Shown here in pieces: positions 50,366 through 59,509 of a DNA stretch of 64,000 bases. Under the pieces are notes generated by a model. The model did no database searches. It was not told the origin of the DNA and was given only the letters and a program-made list of their open reading frames with translations. Position 1 is the stretch's first letter. Each line of letters opens with the position of its first letter. The position numbers and the translations under genes were made by a program. Source of the DNA: Bryobacteraceae bacterium (GTDB taxonomy: Bacteria; Acidobacteriota; Terriglobia; Bryobacterales; Bryobacteraceae); contig JAHDVK010000019.1 of the NCBI GenBank assembly GCA_023384675.1, positions 49,786-113,785 on the forward strand, read 5' to 3'.

Positions 50366-52866
50366 TGCCCACCTCATCGCAGTTTCCCCCTGACTTGGTA
50401 ACCGCGCCACAGTGGTGCTGTTGGAACATCGGCACGGATAAGCAAGGGCGCCCCACGAAACTCCCCTTCCGCCCTGATGGCCGAAAAGCTTCCAGCAACA
50501 ACTCGGCCACTTGGGCAAGCTTTGAGGATGCCGCACGAGCATTCGACGCCGACCCGCAGAGTTTTCTCGGTCTGGGCTTCTTCTTCGCGCCAAATGACTC
50601 GTTCTGCGGCATCGACTTGGACGCCAGCCTGGACGAGGACGGCCATCCGCTCCCGTGGGCCGAAGAGGTCATCAGCCGATTTCGCGACACTTATGCGGCA
50701 CTCTCGGTCTCCGGCCGCGGCCTCCATATCCTGTGCAATGCCAAACTTCCAGACAGGGGCCGCAACTACTACGTCCCCGGCGCACCGGCTTCTCCCGAGG
50801 GCAAGCGGGCGCAGATTGGCGTGTTCGATAAGGAACGGTTCTTCGCGCTCACGGGGCAGCCCTACGGCATGGGCCCACTGGTGATTCGGGACCATCAGGA
50901 CGACGTGGACTGGCTCCTCTCCCAGATGGTGAAGCCGACGAAACGGAAGGTGGGCTCCATGCCCTCCTCGAACCACGTGCCTCCTGGACTGGCTGACGAC
51001 GAACTCCTGCATCGTGCCCGCCAGGCGAAGAACGGCCCTAAGTTCGCGGCGCTATGGGACGGAGACTGGCAGGGGGCATACGGCTCTCACTCGGAAGCCG
51101 ACGCTGCCCTCTGTGCAATGCTCGCTTTCTGGTGCGGTCCGGACGAGGCCCGAATTGACGCCATGTTCCGCAGAAGCGGCCTGTGCCGTGACAAGTGGAT
51201 TGATCGGGAGGACTACCGGAACAGCACGATCAATGGCGCTCTGGAGCAGACCACCGAGTACTACCGCCCGAGCGCAAAGCAGCCGCCTCCGGCGAATCGG
51301 CCACCGGCAAAGTCCCGTCGCAATCCGGAGGAGCAACCCCGAATCTGGATCGGCGCCCGGCAACTCTACGAAATGACCTCCGATGCCCTGGCCGCCCTCC
51401 AGCGGGCCAACGTGCCGCCGGTGCTCTTCGCCCGCAGTGGGCAGATCGTCGCCGTGGTTCAGGACGAGCAAGGCCGGACCATCCTCAGTCCGGTCTCCGA
51501 ACATGCCCTTCGCGGCAGGATGGCTCGCTCCGGCTTCTACTACAAACTCAACAAGGCAAAGGAGGAAGTTGAATGCTCGCCGCCGCTAGATGTGGTGCGC
51601 GACATCCTGGCGCTCTCGGCGGACAAATGGAAGTTCCCCGCGATCGAGGGGTTAATCGAATCACCCTTCCTTAAGCCCGACGGGAGAGTCTGCACCAAGC
51701 CCGGATATGACGCGGACACCTACCTCTTCTACTCGCCGGCGCCGGGGTTCCGCCCGCAGCAGGTTCCCGACCAGCCCATGATCGACGACGTGCATGCCGC
51801 ACTTGACTTGATCGAATCCGCGATCGGGGATTTCCCGTTTGCTGACGATTCCTGCCGCGCCAACGCTCTCGCCAGCCTGCTGACGCCAGTGGTTAGGCCT
51901 GCGATCAATGGGCCAACCCCTCTCGCCCTGTTCGACGCCCCCGCACCTGGTACCGGTAAGACCCTGCTGGCCGAGGTTGTGTCCGCAATCGCCACCGGGC
52001 GGGCCGCGGAGTCCTTTACCGCGCCGACCGATCCGGAGGAGTGGCGGAAGAAGCTGACCATGGCCCTCTCCACTGGTGTCCGGGTCGTCGTCATTGACAA
52101 CGTGAGCCGGGCACTGGATTCAGATTCCCTCTGCCAGGTGATTACGGCGAACACTATCTCCGACCGCCAGTTCCGGACCTTCGATCAGCTTGTCCTGCCG
52201 GTGCGATGCGCCTGGATCGCAACCGGAAACAACATCCAACTCGGCGGCGATATGCCGAGGCGCTGCTACCGGATTCGCCTGGACGCAGGCGTTTCCCGAC
52301 CGTTTCAGCGGACCGGGTTCCGTCATGCCAACCTTCACGGTTGGGTAGCGGAGCATCGGGGTGCGCTGATTGCCGCCCTGCTCACCATCGCCCGCTACTG
52401 GTTCATCCAAGGCAAGCCCGCCCCCGCCATTATCAAACCGCTGGGCAGCTTTGAATCCTGGTGCCATGTCGTCGGTGGGATGCTGGAAGCCGCCGGCGTC
52501 GAGGGCTTCCTGGGCAACATCGACGAAATGTTCAGAGAGGCTGATGCGGAGTCACTTCAATGGGAAGCATTCCTACTGGCGCTTGACGGGATCTTCATGG
52601 GCCATTCGTTCAAGGTGACCGATGTCGTGGACAAGCTCTCCACGCGCCATCCGCAACCCATCACGGACGCCGCGAATGTCCTCCGGCCCGTGCTGCCGGA
52701 CTTTCTGGCCGAGGCCGCGGACCGGACCGACGGATTTCTCCAACGGCGGTTGGGGTTCGCGTTCGCGGCCAGAGTGGGGCGCCGGTTTGGTGAGAGCCAG
52801 GTGCATGTCGAGCGCTCTGAGCAAGACCTGAAGAGCAAGGTGGCGAGGTGGCGCGTGGTGCGGTAG
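50365..52866 (+). CDS. Primase-polymerase/helicase (NrS-1-like)
   Basis: An 833-residue protein starting at the ATG overlapping the sigma stop (TAATG). The N-terminal archaeo-eukaryotic primase domain shows FCGIDLDASLDEDGHPLPW (catalytic D-x-D near residue 82) and SVSGRGLHILCNAKLP with the conserved Gly-x-His. The middle is a linker, and the C-terminal AAA+ domain holds DAPAPGTGKTLLAEVVSAIA (Walker A, residue about 530) and VVVIDNVSRALDSDSLCQVI (Walker B). Such proteins initiate and unwind replication of phages and plasmids. Confidence 0.85.
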   Translation: MPTSSQFPPDLVTAPQWCCWNIGTDKQGRPTKLPFRPDGRKASSNNSATWASFEDAARAFDADPQSFLGLGFFFAPNDSFCGIDLDASLDEDGHPLPWAEEVISRFRDTYAALSVSGRGLHILCNAKLPDRGRNYYVPGAPASPEGKRAQIGVFDKERFFALTGQPYGMGPLVIRDHQDDVDWLLSQMVKPTKRKVGSMPSSNHVPPGLADDELLHRARQAKNGPKFAALWDGDWQGAYGSHSEADAALCAMLAFWCGPDEARIDAMFRRSGLCRDKWIDREDYRNSTINGALEQTTEYYRPSAKQPPPANRPPAKSRRNPEEQPRIWIGARQLYEMTSDALAALQRANVPPVLFARSGQIVAVVQDEQGRTILSPVSEHALRGRMARSGFYYKLNKAKEEVECSPPLDVVRDILALSADKWKFPAIEGLIESPFLKPDGRVCTKPGYDADTYLFYSPAPGFRPQQVPDQPMIDDVHAALDLIESAIGDFPFADDSCRANALASLLTPVVRPAINGPTPLALFDAPAPGTGKTLLAEVVSAIATGRAAESFTAPTDPEEWRKKLTMALSTGVRVVVIDNVSRALDSDSLCQVITANTISDRQFRTFDQLVLPVRCAWIATGNNIQLGGDMPRRCYRIRLDAGVSRPFQRTGFRHANLHGWVAEHRGALIAALLTIARYWFIQGKPAPAIIKPLGSFESWCHVVGGMLEAAGVEGFLGNIDEMFREADAESLQWEAFLLALDGIFMGHSFKVTDVVDKLSTRHPQPITDAANVLRPVLPDFLAEAADRTDGFLQRRLGFAFAARVGRRFGESQVHVERSEQDLKSKVARWRVVR

Positions 52867-53004
52867 CTAGCGCAGCATAGGAAGCAAATCCGTCAGGCGC
52901 GGAGTCACGACGGCGCTGTACTTGGGACAGTCGGGTTGGAATTGTCTCCATACATGGGGCCAGCGTTGCTTGGTCAGAAATTCGCTGAATTGCGGACGAC
53001 CGAC
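52867..53004 (-). pseudogene. Possible 3' gene remnant of unknown origin
   Basis: The reverse strand is open for about 46 codons ending in TAG at 52867, and reads with protein-like composition (QRWPHVWRQFQPDCPKYSAV, VTPRLTDLLPMLR). There is no start codon, and the frame is blocked upstream by a TGA. It resembles the tail of a lost gene, but no family can be named. Confidence 0.3.
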
Positions 53005-53066
53005 TCATCGCCGCAGGGGGGCTGCCGGATCCAACTCAAGCCACACCTTCCCGCCGCCCCGGCCCC

Positions 53067-53138
53067 CTCAACGCCACCATCGTCACCATCTTCCCCGACC
53101 GCATGGAACGTTACTTCAGCACCGGCCGGTTTGACTGA
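53067..53138 (+). pseudogene. 3' remnant of a cysteine synthase gene
   Basis: The last 23 codons of a cysteine synthase-type PLP enzyme read in frame to a TGA at 53136-53138: NATIVTIFPDRMERYFSTGR then FD. The family's C-terminal signature is very similar (IVTIFPDRMERYFST). No upstream part of the gene remains; it is immediately preceded by non-homologous sequence. It is a scar of an older gene order. Confidence 0.7.
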
Positions 53139-53143
53139 CGCCC

Positions 53144-55054
53144 TTACGTCGAATAGCTCACCCGCACCCTGCGTGGAAACACCCGCACCCCCCGCGGCGT
53201 CACCCCTGGCAGCGAATCCAGATGAACCTCCCTCAGCCGTGGTAGCTTCGCCAGAAACGCGAGCCCCCGGTCGGTCACTCCCTTGCACTCGTACAGATCC
53301 ACTTGATCCAGCGTCTCCATCTGGCCCAGAATTTCCAGGCTCCGGTCCGTAATCCGCGTCAACCCAGCGTAGTAGTACGACAGACGCAGCCCCCCGATCT
53401 GCTCCGTCGCTGCGTCCGTCGTCTCACGGCAGTACATGCACGTCAACCGCTCCAGTTCGGCGCACCGCCCCACGTGCCGGAACCCCTCATCCGTAAGCCC
53501 AATTGGCGTCAATTCCCGCAGCGCCGGGAACTCCGCCAGTGCCCCCAGCGCCTGCTCCTCCACCTTCTGAAGACTCACCCCGAGCGAGCGCAGTGCAGGC
53601 ATCCGGGCAAACGCCAGGAACGACCTGCTCCCAAAATTCGCGCACTCCCGGCCCCAGAACCCCTCCAGCGTCGCCGACCGGCTCAGCGCACAGAATCCCT
53701 CCTCCGTTGCCACCGACTCCTGTGCCCGCAGCCTCCGCAGCCTAGGAATCCGCGCGATGTGCTCCATCGCCCGGTCGCTGCTCAACTCTCCATCGGAGCC
53801 CAACGCCATCAGGTTTGCCATCTCCGCCAAATGCGCGAATCCCTCGGCCGTCATCCGCTTCACATGCCAGAACAGGTCCAGTTCGTTCACCCCCGCCAGC
53901 CCCCGCAGCCCGGCAAGCCCCTCATTCGTGAACGGCCCATCAATCAACAGACCCACCGGCTCGCCGCCCTCGGCCGCCTCCCGGAATCGTGGAATCCCAC
54001 CCAGCCTCCTCAGCCCCGCATCCGTCACCTCCCTCCCCGTACTCAGATGGCGGACCCGCGCCTTCCCCTCCAGCGCCTCAATCGCTCCATCCCCCGTTGG
54101 TGAGCCCATCAGGTTGACCCGCTCCAGCAGTTCGCAATACCGCAGGTTCCTCACCCCCTTGTCGGAGATCCCCTTCCCCCACGCCATCTCGAACGTCCGC
54201 AGGTTTGGCAAGCACCGCAGCACCTCCAGACCAGCGTCCGTCACCTTGCCGCCCGGATACCCGCTCACGTCCAGGTGCTCCAACTGCGGCATCCGCGCCA
54301 GTTTCCGCAACCCCTCATCGGTCAACTCGCGCGATCCCCCCAGGCTCAGGCGTGTCACCCGGTCCAACCCCGCGATCTTCTCCATCACGGCATCTGTCAT
54401 TAACCCGTTCGCCTCCACGGCCGTGATGTCCTGCTCGCGGATGACCTCGATCATCGCCTCCCAATCCGCCGCCCGCATCCGCCGCGCGGGTGCCGCCTTC
54501 TTCCCTTCCTTGTCCACTTGGAAGGCCGCCACCGGAAGGGGAGTTCCCGTCGCCGCCGCCTTCATCAGCGCCTCCCAACTCCCATACCCCTCGTCCTGCG
54601 CAATCACCACCTGCGCCTCCTCCACCAATAGATAGTTTTTGGGCACATGGGACGACCGCTGCCGGAACGCATACACCCGCCTCCAGACCTCCGCCCTCAA
54701 GTCCTCCACCGTTAACGCCCTCTCATAGGCCTCGTTCAATCGCCTCAGCGCCTCCCCGTCCCCATCGAAAGCCAGCACATAGTCCTGCGCCATCCGCTCA
54801 TACTCCCCTGGCGCGCGCGCAGCGCTCACCCCCTGGGCCAGGGCCTCATTCAGCGCCTTCCAGTCCCGCTTGCCGTGTTCCAACGCCAGCGCGTGCTGCA
54901 CACTCCGCAGTACAGGTACCTCAGGCGCACCCGGATATGCCCTCACCAGGCGTTCCCGTGCGCTCGCATCGTGCTCGCGCAGCGCCTTCAGCCAGCGCTT
55001 CGCTTCCTTCCGCAAATTCTCAATCGTGGTAGCCGGGGTGATCTGTCGCGGCAT
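53144..55054 (-). CDS. Leucine-rich-repeat protein with Acidobacteria-type N-terminal domain
   Basis: The 636-residue protein opens with MPRQITPATTIENLRKEAKR and RAYPGAPEVPVLRSVQHALA, an N-terminal domain I associate with Solibacter-like ankyrin and LRR proteins. From about residue 215 it has some 14 repeats of ribonuclease-inhibitor/F-box type LRR: LTDEGLRKLARMPQLEHLDV, VTDAGLEVLRCLPNLRTFEM, ITDRSLEILGQMETLDQVDL. LRRs mediate protein-protein contact. No signal peptide and no transmembrane helix are present. The codon usage looks host-like. It may be native DNA enclosed by mobile segments, or cargo. Confidence 0.82.
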   Translation of the reverse strand: MPRQITPATTIENLRKEAKRWLKALREHDASARERLVRAYPGAPEVPVLRSVQHALALEHGKRDWKALNEALAQGVSAARAPGEYERMAQDYVLAFDGDGEALRRLNEAYERALTVEDLRAEVWRRVYAFRQRSSHVPKNYLLVEEAQVVIAQDEGYGSWEALMKAAATGTPLPVAAFQVDKEGKKAAPARRMRAADWEAMIEVIREQDITAVEANGLMTDAVMEKIAGLDRVTRLSLGGSRELTDEGLRKLARMPQLEHLDVSGYPGGKVTDAGLEVLRCLPNLRTFEMAWGKGISDKGVRNLRYCELLERVNLMGSPTGDGAIEALEGKARVRHLSTGREVTDAGLRRLGGIPRFREAAEGGEPVGLLIDGPFTNEGLAGLRGLAGVNELDLFWHVKRMTAEGFAHLAEMANLMALGSDGELSSDRAMEHIARIPRLRRLRAQESVATEEGFCALSRSATLEGFWGRECANFGSRSFLAFARMPALRSLGVSLQKVEEQALGALAEFPALRELTPIGLTDEGFRHVGRCAELERLTCMYCRETTDAATEQIGGLRLSYYYAGLTRITDRSLEILGQMETLDQVDLYECKGVTDRGLAFLAKLPRLREVHLDSLPGVTPRGVRVFPRRVRVSYST

Positions 55055-55222
55055 TGTAACCTTCCTTCCGTAGCTGCCCGGAGTCCGCTTCGTTCAGGGC
55101 CGGAATGAAAGGTCCGAAGGTTCAGGCAACGGACGAATGGGTGGGAGCTTTGGCTCCCTTGCCGCGGACAGGTGGCGCCCCACAGCGCACTGGCCGTAGC
55201 TTGCCACAACAATCCCCACCTG

Positions 55223-55384
55223 TCAATCCAGATTTACCCGCCAGATTTCCCCGCCGCCGCGCCCGTCCTCCACGGCCTCGAACAGATACCAGGCCATCAG
55301 GCGTGCAGCCGGGTCGACTTCGGGGCGAAAATTCGCTTTGGCGAGCTCGATCCACTTATTCTGATCCAAGTACGCCGTCAGCAT
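55223..55384 (-). pseudogene. Truncated PIN-like gene (N-terminal fragment)
   Basis: From the ATG at 55384 the fragment reads MLTAYLDQNKWIELAKANFR and ends after 53 residues. LDQNKWI-type openings belong to a family of PIN-like proteins several hundred residues long; here the rest of the gene is missing, and downstream sequence is unrelated. A longer start at 55420 adds nothing recognisable. Confidence 0.5.
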
Positions 55385-55476
55385 GGTTCCCGGCCCGGAC
55401 TGTCCACGATATCTTTGCATATCAGCGACTTATGCATGATTGTGCTGCTCTACCCACAGCCGGGGGCGCCGGATTC

Positions 55477-55695
55477 GGCGGGGTTATAACCCCGCCAGAA
55501 ATTGCTAACCCCGCCGCTAACCCCGCCACTTAAGTCCTTATATCACAGCGCGTTGCTGGAATCGGCGGGGTTAGCGGGGTTAGTTTCCTATTATCTACGC
55601 ATGCATGCGTACGCGTGTACGTACGTACGTACGCGGAAACGGTTTTTCTATGGGCCCTTACCAAATCTAACCCCGCTAACCCCGCTAACCCCGCC
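55477..55695. repeat. Origin-like cluster of CTAACCCCG repeats
   Basis: A perfect 20-bp palindrome lies at 55477-55496 (GGCGGGGTTA then its complement). Two copies of GCTAACCCCGCC follow at 55504 and 55516, an inverted double copy at 55564-55583, and three tandem CTAACCCCG units at 55667-55693. Both orientations flank the alternating tract at 55596-55635. The arrangement resembles iterons of a replication origin or a site for the element's replication proteins. No gene is supported across 55385-55878. Confidence 0.6.
55596..55635. repeat. Forty-base alternating pyrimidine-purine tract
   Basis: Bases alternate pyrimidine and purine without exception from 55596 to 55635, including four tandem self-complementary GTAC units. 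Such tracts can adopt Z-DNA or cruciform structure and melt at origins. It sits at the centre of the CTAACCCCG repeat field. Confidence 0.7.
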
Positions 55696-55878
55696 AGCCT
55701 CGCCCAACTGGAAAAAATCACATCCGACGTCGGACACTTCGCTGTGGGTTGGCGTATATAGGTGTGAGCGGTTCAGTAGGCGAGCGTCAGGCGCACCCAC
55801 CGAAGGCAAACCCAAACGAGTGATGGGACACTCGAAAATCTCCTTCCCTCCTCCGGTTCCCGCCCAAAGTGCGTTCTG

Positions 55879-56202
55879 ATGAAGCCTTCAAAATCCATCC
55901 CCCTCTACGCCCCTGACGGGCGACTCCTCGGAGTTCGCACCTTGGAGGCCGCACAGCGGTTGATCCGCAGCGGATACGCCACGCCCTCCCATGGGCGGAA
56001 GGGGCACATCCGAGCGATCTGGCTGAAGAGAGAGGACGGCAGCAGCCCTGTGGCCAATCAGATGCCGCCGGGAACCCGCTACAGCTTCATCGAGCGGTTG
56101 GAGAACGGGCGCTGCTGGTCGCTCCGTCCACTGGGCCGGGGCAATGAATTGCAGCCCATCTTCCTGCAGGTGCTGACGGATTGCCTGGTGGGGTCGAAAT
56201 GA
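55879..56202 (+). CDS. Small phage-type protein
   Basis: The 107-residue product (SIPLYAPDGRLLGVRTLEAA, LIRSGYATPSHGRKGHIRAI, TRYSFIERLENGRCWSLRPL) is compact and basic, with no named domain. The pattern recurs in phage and island genomes in my recollection. It overlaps the next gene by ATGA. It is the first gene to the right of the origin-like repeats. Confidence 0.68.
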   Translation: MKPSKSIPLYAPDGRLLGVRTLEAAQRLIRSGYATPSHGRKGHIRAIWLKREDGSSPVANQMPPGTRYSFIERLENGRCWSLRPLGRGNELQPIFLQVLTDCLVGSK

Positions 56203-56327
56203 AAGCATCGCAGACGAGAGCGGGCGGCCGGCACGTTGCTGTCGAACGCGGGCTACTGAAAAACGCGCCGGACTGGCCCATCAAGAGCCGGAAGCGGCGG
56301 CGTCCGAAGCGAAAACCGAAGACTTGA
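56199..56327 (+). CDS. 42-residue basic protein
   Basis: An ATG at 56199 overlaps the preceding TGA (ATGA). The product is 42 residues with a very basic tail (KSRKRRRPKRKPKT). It is too short for an ORF-length filter, but the coupling supports it. It could bind nucleic acid. No homologue comes to mind. Confidence 0.55.
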   Translation: MKASQTRAGGRHVAVERGLLKNAPDWPIKSRKRRRPKRKPKT

Positions 56328-56563
56328 GCGGCGAGCGCTCATATCTCTTGCAATTATGGGTCCCTTCTGGCCATTTTGGCCGACGGTGGGCTTACGGCAC
56401 CAATTCGCTAGCGGCAGACAAATAAAAAAGGTGTACACCTCGATAGCTGTCACCCCCGCGCCGCCGAACTCGCGCCGAACCCCAGTGAACAAAGCATCCG
56501 ATGCAATCTGACGGGGCGAACACCAGGGTGACCACCAGGGCGACCACCCAGGATGGAACCGCC

Positions 56564-58069
56564 ATGGCTCGCCGGATCGAGATCTGGCCGCTGGACCGGC
56601 TGATACCGTACCAGCGGAACGCTCGGACGCACTCGGACGAGCAGGTTTCGCAGATCGCGGCTTCGATCGCGGAGTTTGGGTTCACGTCGCCAATCCTGGT
56701 GGATTCGGCCGACGGCATCATTGCCGGCCATGGCCGGTTGATGGCCGCGCGGAAGCTGGGCCTGGCGGAGGTGCCGGTGATCGTGCTCGATCACCTCACG
56801 GAGACGCAGCGCCGGGCCTACATCCTGGCTGATAACAAGCTGGCGGAACTCGCTGGCTGGAATGAGGATCTGCTGGCCGAGGAATTGTCCGCGCTCGAGG
56901 CCGAGGGCTTCGAGCTTGCGCTGATTGGTTTCAGTGACCGGGACTTGGCGGCGCTGCTGGCTGAGGCCGAAGCGGAAGTGGCCGAGGGTGAGGCGGCGCC
57001 GGATGTGGCCGGCGAGGCGCCCACCGTGGCGGTGACTCAGTTGGGCGACCTGTGGATGATTGGCCCGCACCGATTGCTGTGCGGCGACTGTCGGAAGCGG
57101 GAGGATGTGGTCCGGTTGCTGGATGGCCGGAAGGCGAATCTGGTCGTAACGTCGCCGCCGTATGCGACGCAGCGGGAGTACGATCTATCCAGCGGATTCC
57201 AGCCGGTGCCGCCGGACGAGTACATAGGCTGGTACCAGGCGGTGGCAGACAGCATCGCAGCAGTGCTGACGGCGGATGGCTCCTACTTTCTGAACATCAA
57301 GGAGCATGCCGAAGACGGCCAGCGGCACCTCTACGTGAAGAGGCTGACCATCGCGCACGTGGAGCGATGGGGCTGGCGCTTCGTGGACGAATTCTGCTGG
57401 CGCAAGACGGACAACGGCGTGCCGGGCGGCTGGCCCAACCGCTTCAAGAACGCGTGGGAGCCGGTGTTTCACTTCTGCCGCCAGGCGGAGATCAAGTTTC
57501 GCCCGTTCGACGTCGGACACGTTTCCGAGGACTGCTTCGACTACTCTGCGAACAATCCGAAGTCGACTTCCGGCAGTGGACTGCTGGGGACCGGGGCGCG
57601 CGGCGCGGCGGCGGGCCGCCTGGATGCCGACGACAGTGATGGGCGATTCAAGGGGATTGCGCGCCCGAGCAACGTGATCGAGGCCAAGACCGAATCGACG
57701 CAGGGGTCGCATTCGGCGCCGTTCCCGAGGGCGCTGGTCGAATTCTTCGTGAAGGCGTTTTCCGATGTGGGCGATCTGGTTTTTGAGCCGTTCACCGGTA
57801 GCGGGACAACGCTGGCGGCGGCCCATGTCCACGGGCGCGTCGGGTACGGCATCGAGATCAGCCCGGCGTACTGCGACGTGATTCTGCGACGGTTGGCGGA
57901 GTTGACGGGGGCGGAGCCGCGGCTCGCCGGCACGGGCGAAACGCTGGCCGCCGTGGCGGCAGCGCGTGGGATCTCGCCGGAGCAGGCGGAGAACCCGAAA
58001 GCGCGGGACTCGCGGCGGATTCAGCATCGCGGTCCGGCGCCGCATTACGGAAGCCGAAAGGCCTCCTAA
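56564..58069 (+). CDS. ParB-DNA methyltransferase fusion, first copy
   Basis: From the ATG at 56564 (MARRIEIWPLDRLIPYQRNA) the product has 501 residues; an ATG at 56501 would add 21. The ParB N-terminal domain covers about residues 5-95 (IIAGHGRLMAARKLGLAEVP). A beta-class methyltransferase follows: motif IV TSPPYATQREYDLSSGF at about residue 198 and motif I FEPFTGSGTTLAAAHVHGRV at about 405. TSPPY is typical of N4-cytosine or N6-adenine enzymes. Phages use such proteins to modify their DNA. A near relative lies directly downstream. Confidence 0.9.
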   Translation: MARRIEIWPLDRLIPYQRNARTHSDEQVSQIAASIAEFGFTSPILVDSADGIIAGHGRLMAARKLGLAEVPVIVLDHLTETQRRAYILADNKLAELAGWNEDLLAEELSALEAEGFELALIGFSDRDLAALLAEAEAEVAEGEAAPDVAGEAPTVAVTQLGDLWMIGPHRLLCGDCRKREDVVRLLDGRKANLVVTSPPYATQREYDLSSGFQPVPPDEYIGWYQAVADSIAAVLTADGSYFLNIKEHAEDGQRHLYVKRLTIAHVERWGWRFVDEFCWRKTDNGVPGGWPNRFKNAWEPVFHFCRQAEIKFRPFDVGHVSEDCFDYSANNPKSTSGSGLLGTGARGAAAGRLDADDSDGRFKGIARPSNVIEAKTESTQGSHSAPFPRALVEFFVKAFSDVGDLVFEPFTGSGTTLAAAHVHGRVGYGIEISPAYCDVILRRLAELTGAEPRLAGTGETLAAVAAARGISPEQAENPKARDSRRIQHRGPAPHYGSRKAS

Positions 58070-58089
58070 AGCAGAACAGGAACCAGACC

Positions 58090-59349
58090 TTGAAGATCGA
58101 CCTCCAGATCGAGAAGTGGCCCGTCGAGCGCCTGATTCCGTATGCAAGAAATGCGCGTACGCACACAGACGAACAGGTCGCACAGATTGCCGCATCGATA
58201 GCGGAGTTCGGATGGACAAACCCCATCCTTGTGGGGTCCGACGGCGTCCTGATCGCCGGCCATGCCCGCCTGCAGGCAGCCCGCAAATTGGCGATGACCG
58301 AGGTGCCGGTGATCGTGCTGGACCATCTCAGCGAGTCGCAGCGGCGCGCGCTGGTGATCGCGGACAATCGGCTGGCCCTGTCGGCGGGTTGGGACGAGGA
58401 AATGCTGCGTGTCGAGTTGGAGGCGTTGCGCGAGGACGACTACAACATCGATCTCCTGGGCTTCTCCGAGGAGGAAATCGAGAACTTGCTGGCTGACCCG
58501 GACTCCGTTTCGTCCGGCCTTATCGACGAGGACGCGGTGCCGGAGACGCCGGAGTCCGCGGTCACGGTGCCCGGCGATGTTTGGGTGCTAGGCCAGCACC
58601 GGCTGCTGTGTGGTGACGCGACGGCGGTGAGCGATGTGGAGAAGGTGCTCGCCGGCGGACTGGCCGACATGACCTTTTGCGATCCACCGTACAACGTGAA
58701 CTACGGGGCGACGATGAAGGACAAGCTCCGGGGCAAGAAGCGGGCGATCGCCAATGACAATCTGGGCGACGGCTTCGAGAAGTTCCTGTACGACGCCTGC
58801 GTCAACATCCTCACCGTGACCAAGGGCGCGGTCTACGTCTGCATGTCCTCCTCGGAGTTGCACACGCTGCAGAAGGCATTCCGCGATGCTGGCGGGCACT
58901 GGTCGACGTTCGTGATCTGGGCGAAGAACACGTTCACGATGGGCCGCTCGGACTACCAACGGCAGTATGAGCCAATCCTCTACGGCTGGAAGGAAGGCTC
59001 GAAGCACTACTGGTGCGGTGCGCGGGACCAGGGCGACATCTGGTTCGTGAAGAAGCCGGTCTCGAACGACCTCCATCCGACGATGAAGCCGGTGGAGTTG
59101 GTGGAGCGCGCCATCCAGAACAGCAGCAAGAGCCGGGACACGGTGCTGGATCCGTTTGGCGGATCGGGCACGACCTTGATCGCCTGCGAGAAGGCCGGGC
59201 GCCAGGCGCGCCTGATCGAACTGGAGCCGAAGTACTGCGATGTCATCTGCCAGAGGTATTCAGCCTTCTCAGGCAGGCCGGCCACCCTCGACGGAGACGG
59301 CCGCAGCTTCGACGAGATTGCCACGGAACGAGGCACAGTGGCGGCGTGA
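58090..59349 (+). CDS. ParB-DNA methyltransferase fusion, second copy
   Basis: The 419-residue product starts at TTG 58090 (MKIDLQIEKWPVERLIPYAR). It has the same layout as its neighbour: ParB part (VLIAGHARLQAARKLAMTEV), then motif IV FCDPPYNVNYGATMKDKLRG (DPPY) and motif I VLDPFGGSGTTLIACEKAGR. The DPPY variant points to N6-adenine methylation. The ParB halves of the two proteins are very alike, the methylase halves much less so: a duplication followed by divergence or domain swap. Only 20 bp separate the genes. Confidence 0.92.
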   Translation: MKIDLQIEKWPVERLIPYARNARTHTDEQVAQIAASIAEFGWTNPILVGSDGVLIAGHARLQAARKLAMTEVPVIVLDHLSESQRRALVIADNRLALSAGWDEEMLRVELEALREDDYNIDLLGFSEEEIENLLADPDSVSSGLIDEDAVPETPESAVTVPGDVWVLGQHRLLCGDATAVSDVEKVLAGGLADMTFCDPPYNVNYGATMKDKLRGKKRAIANDNLGDGFEKFLYDACVNILTVTKGAVYVCMSSSELHTLQKAFRDAGGHWSTFVIWAKNTFTMGRSDYQRQYEPILYGWKEGSKHYWCGARDQGDIWFVKKPVSNDLHPTMKPVELVERAIQNSSKSRDTVLDPFGGSGTTLIACEKAGRQARLIELEPKYCDVICQRYSAFSGRPATLDGDGRSFDEIATERGTVAA

Positions 59350-59509
59350 AGTAGATCGCTGCCACAGGGAGATCGCCTTGGCGGAGGAGCAGTTGTGCGC
59401 AGGTCACCCGGATGTGGAAGGCCTGGTGCTTGCCTTGTCGGATTGGTCACAGGAGTTGAGGATCCTCATGCGTGAACACGAAGATCAACGCGAAGCGGGA
59501 GGGCGGTAA
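59318..59509 (+). CDS. Small coiled-coil-like protein overlapping the methylase end
   Basis: The frame QWRREVDRCHREIALAEEQL then DVEGLVLALSDWSQELRIL has real helical character. A TTG at 59318 gives 63 residues; an ATG at 59240 would extend far into the methylase gene. Its TAA overlaps the next ATG by one base (TAATG), supporting coding. Function unknown. Confidence 0.55.
   Translation: MPRNEAQWRREVDRCHREIALAEEQLCAGHPDVEGLVLALSDWSQELRILMREHEDQREAGGR

Noticed and set aside
53303..55032. Several plus-strand frames opposite the LRR gene
   Set aside because: Pro/Arg/Ser-rich compositions mirror the repetitive LRR codons.
55477..55695. CRISPR array
   Set aside because: Repeats are short, in both orientations, and have no regular spacers; no cas gene is present in the window.
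55502..55879. Plus-strand 125-codon frame
   Set aside because: It is built from the CTAACCCCG repeats and alternating tract and shows no protein family.
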